This document shows, piece after piece, positions 19,441 through 27,282 of a stretch of DNA of 41,120 nucleotides. Under the pieces are notes generated by a model. It made no database searches, was not told the origin of the DNA, and saw only the letters and a list, made by a program, of their open reading frames with translations. Both the position numbers and the translations under genes were made by a program. The DNA is from Chitinophagaceae bacterium (GTDB lineage Bacteria; Bacteroidota; Bacteroidia; Chitinophagales; Chitinophagaceae): assembly GCA_947458335.1 (NCBI GenBank), contig CANGYW010000003.1, positions 1-41,120 of the forward strand, in the 5' to 3' direction. Positions within the stretch are counted from its first letter, which is position 1. The number at the start of each line of letters is the position of its first letter.

Positions 19441-20737
19441 CTTCGGCTGCTAAAAAAATACTTCCAATAATTAGGATTAGATCTTGTGGGTCTGCCACTG
19501 TTTTTGCTGCGACCAGTGCTTCGTTAACCGACGGATAAGAGTGACCTGCTAGTCCCGCGTTAGTTGCCAGTCGCTGTAGTTCGTCTACGGGAAGCGCTCT
19601 GGGCAGTTGTGCCTTTGTAAAGTAGTAAATAGCGTCTTTGGGCAACAATGAAAGCATCGATTCGATCGATTTATCTTTGACCACTCCAACAATAAGATGT
19701 AATTGCCGATGAGGGGTTTGCCGTAGTTGTTGTAGTACTTGCCGAACGCCCGCTTCGTTGTGAGCTACATCGATTATGACAGTGGGATGTTCACCGATCT
19801 TTTGCCATCTTCCTCCCAGCCCAGTTAGGCGCCGTGTAGAACGAAGGCCTGCCGCTATGGCTTGTTCATCAATAGGCCATCCCATCTCTTGTAATTGTGC
19901 GATCGATTCCAGTACGGTCAATACATTTTTTGTTTGATAAATGCCGGGCAGGTCTAAAGTATAGCTGACCGGTGCTTGTTTTTCTCTTGCGACGTTAACC
20001 AGAAGTGTGTCGTTGATCCATTCATAGTCTAGCAGCGTAATTTTTTTACTAGCCATACGCAGCGGTGCTTTTTCGATCCGTGCCTTTTCTATAAAAACGG
20101 GTAGTGTCAGGTCAGTAGCCTCTCCGATAATAACAGGCACTGAAGGCTTGATGATACCTGCTTTCTCGGCTGCAATCTTCTCCAACGTATCTCCTAGCAG
20201 CTGCATATGATCCCAATCGATATTAGTGATTACCGACAGTACAGGGTAAATCACATTGGTACTGTCTAGCCTTCCTCCCAACCCGGTTTCAATAACGGCG
20301 ACATCCACCTTTTCTTTGGCAAATTGTTCAAAGGCCATAGCAACGGTCACTTCGAAAAAACTGGGCTCTATCTTTTCTATTATCGGTTGCAGCCGCTCAA
20401 CAAGGTCTATGATCTGTTGCTGGGAGATCATATTTCCGTCGATCTTGATCCGTTCGCGAAAATCATAGAGGTGAGGAGACGTGTATAGCCCTGTTTTGTA
20501 ACCAGCCGCTTGCAAAATCGAAGCAAGCATATGGCTTACCGATCCTTTTCCATTGGTCCCGGCTACATGAATCGTTCGTATCCGTTGCTGAGGATGGCCC
20601 AGTGCATCGCACAAGGCGATTGTATTAGAGAGATCTTTTTTATAGGCAGCTGCACCAATCCGGCTGAACATTGGAAGTTTCGAAAAAAGATAGTGGAGCG
20701 TTTGCTGGTAGTCCATCACGTTATCGCTATCGGTCAC
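19412..20737 (-). CDS. folC: Bifunctional folylpolyglutamate synthase / dihydrofolate synthase
   Basis: 441 aa; HVAGTNGKGSVSHMLASILQAAGYKTGLYTSPHL, ETGLGGRLDSTNV, DVAHNEAG. Confidence 0.94.
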   Translation of the reverse strand: MTDSDNVMDYQQTLHYLFSKLPMFSRIGAAAYKKDLSNTIALCDALGHPQQRIRTIHVAGTNGKGSVSHMLASILQAAGYKTGLYTSPHLYDFRERIKIDGNMISQQQIIDLVERLQPIIEKIEPSFFEVTVAMAFEQFAKEKVDVAVIETGLGGRLDSTNVIYPVLSVITNIDWDHMQLLGDTLEKIAAEKAGIIKPSVPVIIGEATDLTLPVFIEKARIEKAPLRMASKKITLLDYEWINDTLLVNVAREKQAPVSYTLDLPGIYQTKNVLTVLESIAQLQEMGWPIDEQAIAAGLRSTRRLTGLGGRWQKIGEHPTVIIDVAHNEAGVRQVLQQLRQTPHRQLHLIVGVVKDKSIESMLSLLPKDAIYYFTKAQLPRALPVDELQRLATNAGLAGHSYPSVNEALVAAKTVADPQDLILIIGSIFLAAEVNLPAANDQ

Positions 20738-21595
20738 TTAATTGATGCGGAAATTAAATTGAACCGTAACCATCGATTCATGGTCAGATGCATCAAAGCG
20801 CATTTTTTCCAAGTAGCGAACGATGGCTTGTTTATACGCGTTGCCGGTGGTAGAAGATCCTTTGGCTAGGCCGATCAATTTGCCCGAGCCATCGGGGGCC
20901 ACCAGAATATTGGCATAGATGGTAGCTTTGTTTAAGTCGCCCTCAAAAGCATACGACCGCACGATCTTTCGATCTCCCCTTGTTACCCTCGGTCCCACAC
21001 CCAGGCCAGCCCCCGTACCCGTTCCACCTCCAAGGCCACCGCCACTTCCGCCTCCGGTACCATCCCCGTCTCCCGCGCCCAGCCCGTTGCCTCTTCCGCC
21101 GGTTTGCTCAAATGGGTCGGTGGCTCCGCCCCCAGTGGCGGTTCCTGCATTTGCCTTGCCCATTACTGCTCTGGGTTGAGGAGGGGAGGGTGTCTTAACT
21201 ACTGGTACGGGCTTCGTAGTAGCACTGGTTGGTTTTATCTTTTTTTTATCTGGTCGGATAGTTTTAGTAACTGGTAAGGATGCAGAAGAACTGTTTTCAT
21301 CCGATTCGGTACTAGCTGCCGGCTCGGGCGTGCCTGGTGCCATAGGTGCTTCTGCAGCCCTTCCCGCCGCTTCGGAAGCCATGGTAGTTTGACCGCCACC
21401 TCCACCGCCATCGTTTTCGGCAGGCGGGTCTGGAGGCCAGTTGACCTCTACCTCTACGCTACTTTGAGAAGGGGTTGGTTCAAATACAGGAATCTTCCAC
21501 CGTAAAAAGAAGAGCAGCAACCCAATGGCAAGGGCCGCAGCCGCCGTAATGACGGTGGCTCTGTTGGTGGAATTATGCGAAAAGGGCAGTGCCAT
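20738..21595 (-). CDS. Energy transducer TonB-like protein with Gly/Pro-rich periplasmic linker
   Basis: One N-terminal TM, Pro/Gly/Ala-rich linker (GNGLGAGDGDGTGGGSGGGLGGGTGTGAGLGVG), C-terminal TonB-like KATIYANILVAPDGSGKLIGLAKGSSTTGNAYKQAIVRYLEKMRF. ATG at 21595 preferred over TTG at 21598. Confidence 0.75.
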   Translation of the reverse strand: MALPFSHNSTNRATVITAAAALAIGLLLFFLRWKIPVFEPTPSQSSVEVEVNWPPDPPAENDGGGGGGQTTMASEAAGRAAEAPMAPGTPEPAASTESDENSSSASLPVTKTIRPDKKKIKPTSATTKPVPVVKTPSPPQPRAVMGKANAGTATGGGATDPFEQTGGRGNGLGAGDGDGTGGGSGGGLGGGTGTGAGLGVGPRVTRGDRKIVRSYAFEGDLNKATIYANILVAPDGSGKLIGLAKGSSTTGNAYKQAIVRYLEKMRFDASDHESMVTVQFNFRIN

Positions 21596-21623
21596 CAATG
21601 TAAGATTATCAGTGTAAGATTAT
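21596..21623. repeat. 14-bp tandem duplication (caatgtaagattat / cagtgtaagattat) immediately upstream of the TonB-like gene
   Basis: Two adjacent 14-bp units, one mismatch, directly 5' of the ATG on the minus strand. Confidence 0.7.
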
Positions 21624-21690
21624 GCAGTTAACGGCTAAGCTAGTTTATTATGGGGTCGGGGTGCTCAATAAGTTGTTAAATAATGTTGGT

Positions 21691-22980
21691 TTAGTGGGCA
21701 AAGTCTTTTTCAAACTGCCCTCGTATACGTTCGATTGGGGGGTTAAAATAACCAAAGCGCAAGGTCGGAAACTCGGCTCTTAGTTCTTGCTGCATGGCTT
21801 TTACACCCATACAGTCTCCTGTATCAGTTATGCCGATCTTACCCAAATACCAATCGGGGTCGATATTAAAATTGCGCCATTGGATCATCTTAAGCCCGGT
21901 CTCCAAAATTAATTTTCTGAGCGCTTCGTATTCGGCAATCGAATCTGTCATACCCGGAAAAACAAAATAATTTATGGAGGTCCATCCGCCAAAGGAGGTC
22001 ATGACCTTTAAGCTCTCAATGATGTCTTCGAATTGGTAATTATTTGGCCGGTAATACGGCATGTAGATCTCTCTTCTGGCCGAATTGGTACTAACACGAA
22101 TGGAGTTCAGTCCGACTTTGCATAGCTGACGAACCGCATCGGGATTCGATCCATTAGTATTGATATTGATGCTTCCTTTCGACGTATGTTTTCTAATCTC
22201 GATAATCGATTCACGGATTGTTTCCCACATTAACAAAGGTTCTCCCTCGCATCCTTGTCCAAAACTGATAATAGGAAAGGGAGCTGTTTCTAGATGAGGT
22301 ACGGTAAACTCAACGATCTCTTCGGCGCTGGGTTTAAACTGCAAACGATCTTGCGTAGATACGATAGGCTCTTCGTCGGGTTGCAACGAAATGCATCCCA
22401 CGCAATTGGCATTACAGGCCGGAGATACGGGAACAGGGCATTCCCATCTTCCAAGCGAAAAATTGCGGGCTGCCGGACATTGGTAGGTCTGACAGCAATT
22501 TTTCATAAGATGGGTTACAAGCCGGTTGTGCGGATAAGCCTTTAGTAATTGTTCGGTGCCTTTATTGATCTGTTCTTGGTCGTATCCGTCGCAGTCTTGT
22601 CTTATATCGGGCTCTATTCGAGTAGCAGGCACATAAAATTTTTCGTCGTTCCAGCCCACAGCCGTGTAACAGAACAATGGCAGCGTAGGAGCATCCACAG
22701 CCGTTTCGTAAGCGGCCAGGTAAAAACCGGTATGCGCGGGTGGAATAAAAGCTGCGACAGCCCATCCTTTATCACAAAGACGCATTTCGCCGGTAGTAAC
22801 GTCAATGCCAATTCCCCTTCGGCCGGGAAGTTCGTACAGCGATCCCCCTTGCGGAAGTTCGATCCAGTCCTCATCGGGTACAGGAACCGCATCCCAACCG
22901 GTACGCCCGGTTACATAGAGAGTACGGTCCTCAAAGATCTTCCCATTGGCATCGGAGTAGAGTAGGTAGGGCGAGGGCAT
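21691..22980 (-). CDS. Radical SAM protein of unassigned function
   Basis: 429 aa; C-x3-C-x2-C cluster motif in SPACNANCVGCISLQ; core SFGQGCEGEPLL, NTNGSNPDAVRQL; N-terminal ~150 aa domain plus CCQTYQCPAARNF upstream of the core. Confidence 0.88.
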   Translation of the reverse strand: MPSPYLLYSDANGKIFEDRTLYVTGRTGWDAVPVPDEDWIELPQGGSLYELPGRRGIGIDVTTGEMRLCDKGWAVAAFIPPAHTGFYLAAYETAVDAPTLPLFCYTAVGWNDEKFYVPATRIEPDIRQDCDGYDQEQINKGTEQLLKAYPHNRLVTHLMKNCCQTYQCPAARNFSLGRWECPVPVSPACNANCVGCISLQPDEEPIVSTQDRLQFKPSAEEIVEFTVPHLETAPFPIISFGQGCEGEPLLMWETIRESIIEIRKHTSKGSININTNGSNPDAVRQLCKVGLNSIRVSTNSARREIYMPYYRPNNYQFEDIIESLKVMTSFGGWTSINYFVFPGMTDSIAEYEALRKLILETGLKMIQWRNFNIDPDWYLGKIGITDTGDCMGVKAMQQELRAEFPTLRFGYFNPPIERIRGQFEKDFAH

Positions 22981-23550
22981 TTAGGCGGCTTTTATTTTTT
23001 GTTGGCAATGGGCATTGAAATCGGCGACCTCCTTGTCATCGATAAAACTATTTTTTTCGATGAGATGCTGCATCAGCTGGTTCGATCTCAGGTCAATGGT
23101 TAGCAGGTTGTCTTTTACAATCACTTGTGCTATTTTGTTCCATTCAAATTTTTTTCGGGGAAAGGAGGGATAGTCGATGCCTGGCTCGCTAAATGTAACA
23201 CGTAAGGGGCGCAACGAGATCTTGTAGAGGAAAAAGAGGATTAGTAATAGAACGCTGGTCTTATAAAAACCACCCACTATCCAGGCATAGCACGAAAAGA
23301 TATAGAACAGGGTAAGATCGCTATAGTGGAATATTTTCTTTTTAGCCCATAGTCTATTGAGCAGAAGAAGTATAATGGGCAAGATCAGGCCGTTGAATAA
23401 TAATTTTTTTTGCTGGTCGCCACCCATCGAAATAGCGATGTAGATGAGTGTAGCCTCATTGAGTGCCACGATCCACCAGCTCAGTGTCTGGTACTGCTTT
23501 TTTTTAGTGTTGATAAGGGAAAGCGAGAAATTGTCGAAGGGGTTTTGCAT
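22981..23550 (-). CDS. Hypothetical membrane protein, possible bacterial PH-like domain
   Basis: Start chosen at ATG 23550 (MQNPFDNFSLSLINTKKKQYQTLSWW); several hydrophobic segments then GIDYPSFPRKKFEWNKIAQVIVKDNLLTIDL. Stop abuts the radical SAM ATG. Confidence 0.7.
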   Translation of the reverse strand: MQNPFDNFSLSLINTKKKQYQTLSWWIVALNEATLIYIAISMGGDQQKKLLFNGLILPIILLLLNRLWAKKKIFHYSDLTLFYIFSCYAWIVGGFYKTSVLLLILFFLYKISLRPLRVTFSEPGIDYPSFPRKKFEWNKIAQVIVKDNLLTIDLRSNQLMQHLIEKNSFIDDKEVADFNAHCQQKIKAA

Positions 23551-23557
23551 GCAGCCA

Positions 23558-24601
23558 TCAGCGATTAGCGCTGGAGAGCAAGTTACAAAGTTTAAGCAGA
23601 AGTCGGGCGGCCACATTGGCGTTCCATTCATTGTCGCTGACTCCCACTTCCGAAAGATCGAAGCCGATCAAAGTACGACCGCTGTCGATGATACCAGAAA
23701 ATAAAAGATAGAGCTCTTCGAGCTGAAATCCTCCCGGGACAGGGGTGCCGGTATCTGGGCAAAGGCTTCGTTCCAATCCATCAATATCGAAACTGATATA
23801 TACCTGTGGCGGGAGCGCGGCAATAATCTCTTGAGCGGTCTGGTACCAGCTTTGTCCTCTGAGTTGTCGTTGTCTGATCTCTTTATCGAAGTAAGTTTGT
23901 ACACGACCCTTACTTTGTTTGATGTAGTCGAATTCTTCTTGGCTGTAGTCACGCACGCCGATCTGTATGAGTTTTTCGATCTGAGGAATATCGCGTAAGG
24001 CGTTGTACATGATGCCTGCATGCGAATAGTGAAATCCCTCGTACGTATCTCTGAGATCACAGTGTGCATCGATTTGCAGAATTCCGAAACTCCCTTTGAT
24101 CTCTGCCAGGGCCTTCATGTAGCCCAGCGGGGTACTATGATCGCCACCAAGCAGCCCGACCAATTTGTCTTGAGCCAACAACGACCGAGTTTGCTCATAT
24201 ACCCACTGGTTAAGCATGGCACCCCCCTCATTGACCTCGCGAAGACTTTTGGTCATAAACTGGTTATCTTTTACATCATCCCCTTTAGAGATGTAATCGA
24301 TATAGAGTTCGGCTTCTCTTCGTAGATAGTCACTCTTCATCAAGATCTTCTTGTCGCAAGGCTTTAGGTAGAATCCTTTCTTCCATTCGTCGGGCATCTC
24401 TTCGTCATAGATGTCCATGTGGTGACTGGCCTTTAAGATGCTTTCGGGAGCGCGCGCTGTTCCGGCGCCATAGCTGACAGTCACTTCCCAGGGTACGGGC
24501 ATCACGATTAGTCTTGCGTCCTCTTCGTTGGTGGGTAGCCCAAAAAGATTATAATTGGGATTGCTGACGCAATTTGGATTGTGCAGGGAAAGGTCCTTCA
24601 T
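23558..24601 (-). CDS. Ureohydrolase (arginase/agmatinase/formiminoglutamase) family protein
   Basis: 347 aa; metal ligand motifs LLGGDHSTPLG, QIDAHCDLRD, SFDIDGLERSLCPDTGTPVPGGF. Confidence 0.88.
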   Translation of the reverse strand: MKDLSLHNPNCVSNPNYNLFGLPTNEEDARLIVMPVPWEVTVSYGAGTARAPESILKASHHMDIYDEEMPDEWKKGFYLKPCDKKILMKSDYLRREAELYIDYISKGDDVKDNQFMTKSLREVNEGGAMLNQWVYEQTRSLLAQDKLVGLLGGDHSTPLGYMKALAEIKGSFGILQIDAHCDLRDTYEGFHYSHAGIMYNALRDIPQIEKLIQIGVRDYSQEEFDYIKQSKGRVQTYFDKEIRQRQLRGQSWYQTAQEIIAALPPQVYISFDIDGLERSLCPDTGTPVPGGFQLEELYLLFSGIIDSGRTLIGFDLSEVGVSDNEWNANVAARLLLKLCNLLSSANR

Positions 24602-24674
24602 ACAAGGTTTGCCAGTCTATTGGCGCGGCAAGTTACTATCAAATTTTTCGGAGACAAAAAAAACCGCAAAAAAC

Positions 24675-25778
24675 TCAGGGACGGCTTAGCGCGCGCAGGT
24701 GTGAGACGTGAGAGGCTACCGCCAACCGAACTCGGGGATACTCGAGATAGGGGATATTAAATTCTCGGCAGGTTTCTCTTATAATCTTGCTGATTGCCGG
24801 GTAATGGACATGCGAGATGCGGGGAAAGAGGTGATGCTCGATCTGAAAGTTTAAGCCTCCAAGCCACCACGAAAGAAAGCGATTATGGGTAGCGAAGTTG
24901 GCTGTCGTCTTAAGTTGGTGTACCGCCCATTCGTCCTCTATAGCGGGTCCGTTTTTCTCGGCATCAATAAAGATGGTTCCCTCTACGGTATGCGCTAACT
25001 GAAAAACGATACTCAGCACAAACCCGGTAAAAAGGCTAAATGCCAAAAAGCCCCATACCCAATTGGTGATGCCCACCAAATAGATGGGTAACACAACAAA
25101 AAGAAAGAGGTGCAGCAACTTGAAACCCCAAAAGCTAAGATGATCCCGTAGTGTCATGGGCTGGATGCTTACTCCTCCTATCCGACGAGTAAAGTATTTA
25201 CGGTAATCAGTAAAGAAGATCCACCATAGATAAAGCAGCGAGTAGGCTGCCCAAAAATACCAATGTTGAAATCGGTGGATCTTATAGTACGTCTGGGATT
25301 GACACAGGCGTAGTAAGGGGCGGGCCTCAATGTCATCATCCACTCCTTCGATATTGGTATAGGTGTGGTGGATGATATTGTGCTTGCTCTTCCACATAAA
25401 ATTATTGGCCCCCAGTAGATTGAGGGTTAACCCTGCTAATTTATTGACCCATTTACGGCTGCTAAAAGAACCGTGTATACCATCGTGCATAATATTGAAA
25501 CCAACAGCTGCAGTTAATCCGCCTAGTAATAGGCATTCAGCAATGGCCAAGAAGGTGGCTGGTGTAAAAAACACAAGGTGAATGTAGAGCGCTATGTATC
25601 CTGCCAGCAATAAGAATGCTTTGCTGTACAATCGCCAGTTGCCAGTGCTCTTCTGTTTGGCATTTTCGAAATAGGCATTGATCCTTTTTTTTAATTCTGC
25701 ATGAAAGGTCGTAGAGGCGTTTATTAGTTCGTCTTTAGAAGGCAATGAAGCAGTGCCAAGAAATTTGGGTAGTGACAT
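24675..25778 (-). CDS. Membrane fatty acid desaturase (acyl-lipid/linoleoyl-CoA type)
   Basis: 367 aa; His boxes HDGIHG, HNIIHHTYTN, QIEHHLFPRISHVHY. Confidence 0.9.
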   Translation of the reverse strand: MSLPKFLGTASLPSKDELINASTTFHAELKKRINAYFENAKQKSTGNWRLYSKAFLLLAGYIALYIHLVFFTPATFLAIAECLLLGGLTAAVGFNIMHDGIHGSFSSRKWVNKLAGLTLNLLGANNFMWKSKHNIIHHTYTNIEGVDDDIEARPLLRLCQSQTYYKIHRFQHWYFWAAYSLLYLWWIFFTDYRKYFTRRIGGVSIQPMTLRDHLSFWGFKLLHLFLFVVLPIYLVGITNWVWGFLAFSLFTGFVLSIVFQLAHTVEGTIFIDAEKNGPAIEDEWAVHQLKTTANFATHNRFLSWWLGGLNFQIEHHLFPRISHVHYPAISKIIRETCREFNIPYLEYPRVRLAVASHVSHLRALSRP

Positions 25779-25828
25779 GTAAAGAAGGGTTAGTACGTAG
25801 TGAAGATAAACTATTGGACGAAATGCAA

Positions 25829-26566
25829 TCAGGTTTCGTTTTGAATCAACGCATCAAAACTGTTAATTCCGATCTTTTTAACAGATAAAAAGCCCTCTCC
25901 GTAAGAGACCCCGATCTTTTTTCCCATCAACCGGGCTCGTGATGTGATGCCCTCTAAAAAACCGGGGGCTGAGATATAGGTTTGAGCTTCACCTGATGTG
26001 TTGTTCGGATCGTGGAATTGCGAGCGATAGGCCAAAATGGATTGCATCTTAAGGTCAAACGACTTGCTAATGTCAACTATAAAATCAGGCTCTATGTATC
26101 GGTCTTGAATGTAATGAAAAACATAAGCGGGACGCCAGCGAGCTTGAGAGGCGCCGGCTTCATCATGTGTTATAATTTTTGAAAGTCCTGCTAGAAAGCA
26201 ACTTTCCTCTACCAGTTGTGCAGCTCTACCATGGTCGGGATGACGATCTTGGGGTGCATTAGCCAGCACTATCGACGGTTTGTATTTGCGGATCGCTGTA
26301 ATTACTTTACGTTGATGCAACTCGTTGTTTTCGAAAAAGCCGTCTTTAAAGCAAAGATTCTCCCTGGCACTTACACCCATTATCATAGAGGCGGCAGCAG
26401 CCTCTTCGTATCGGCTAGTTACGGTTCCTCGCGTGCCAAGCTCTCCTTCGGTTAGGTCGACGATTGCTACTGATTTTCCTTTCTTGATCTCGCTGATCAA
26501 AGTGCCGGAACAGCTGAGCTCAACATCATCGGGGTGGGCCCCAAAGGCCAGTATATCTACTTGCAT
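25829..26566 (-). CDS. bshB1: Bacillithiol biosynthesis deacetylase BshB1 (PIG-L family)
   Basis: MQVDILAFGAHPDDVELSCSGTL, DLTEGELGTRGT, NAPQDRHPDHGRAAQLVEESCFLAGL. ATG 26566 preferred over the upstream start at 26626. Confidence 0.9.
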   Translation of the reverse strand: MQVDILAFGAHPDDVELSCSGTLISEIKKGKSVAIVDLTEGELGTRGTVTSRYEEAAAASMIMGVSARENLCFKDGFFENNELHQRKVITAIRKYKPSIVLANAPQDRHPDHGRAAQLVEESCFLAGLSKIITHDEAGASQARWRPAYVFHYIQDRYIEPDFIVDISKSFDLKMQSILAYRSQFHDPNNTSGEAQTYISAPGFLEGITSRARLMGKKIGVSYGEGFLSVKKIGINSFDALIQNET

Positions 26567-26576
26567 ACATAAAATT

Positions 26577-27281
26577 TTATCGACGGTAGGGGTTATAGTA
26601 CCAAGATCCGTCAATTTCGCGAACAATGTTCTCTATGTCTCGATCCGTTCTGTTTTGAGCCAGGTTCCAATCTTGTTTGAGATTCCCTCCAAAGAAAAAG
26701 GCGATGGTCTGATAAAGCCTCGCATTAATGGTGCCTTTGAACTCTTTGAGAATTTCGTAGCAGTTATTACCGGTTTGTCGGTTGATGAGTTTCATCAAGA
26801 TCTTACCTTGGTAGACAGACAAATTAGTGAGCGGCTCGGTGAATTGATCGCGCAATTCTTTTTCGCGGGTCTTAATTACGTTGCGGCGATCTTTTTTAGA
26901 TCGCACATTCTCTAGTTCTACATTGATCTGGTTGATAGTGGAGCCTGCTAGGCGTGCATAGGGGTAGGTAACGTAAACAGCATTCCGCAACCGGTTCCAG
27001 GCAGCAATATGTTTACTTAATTGTTGGGGACTTAGATTCGATACCCAGGCCATTTCTTCTTCTCGGTAGCTAACTACTTCATTCTTGTACCAAATGGCCG
27101 GTACCATAATGGTGTCATGGGGTCCCCACCGTTTCATGCGCTCAGCAAGTGGCGGAATGGGTAATATACTGTCGGCGGCCACAACGGGTACGGTTGGGTG
27201 TTGGGCTTGTGCAGCTAAGCAGGTGCTCAGCACGAGGAGTAGCCATCCCCCAATATAGTATCTGCGGTGCCCTTTTTTCAT
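26577..27281 (-). CDS. DUF4294-like secreted/periplasmic protein
   Basis: Start ATG 27281 (MKKGHRRYYIGGWLLLVLSTCLAAQAQ signal peptide); KNEVVSYREEEMAWVSNL, RLRNAVYVTYPYARLAGSTINQINVELENVRSKKDR, GNNCYEILKEFKG. Confidence 0.72.
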   Translation of the reverse strand: MKKGHRRYYIGGWLLLVLSTCLAAQAQHPTVPVVAADSILPIPPLAERMKRWGPHDTIMVPAIWYKNEVVSYREEEMAWVSNLSPQQLSKHIAAWNRLRNAVYVTYPYARLAGSTINQINVELENVRSKKDRRNVIKTREKELRDQFTEPLTNLSVYQGKILMKLINRQTGNNCYEILKEFKGTINARLYQTIAFFFGGNLKQDWNLAQNRTDRDIENIVREIDGSWYYNPYRR

Positions 27282-27282
27282 A

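Noticed and set aside
23551-23631. Extension of the small membrane protein into the ureohydrolase gene
   Set aside because: Starting at ATG 23550 removes the overlap and gives a normal tight operon junction.
26325-26915. 196-aa plus-strand ORF antisense across bshB1 and DUF4294
   Set aside because: Longest shadow ORF, but it spans two well-supported minus-strand genes and shows no family features.
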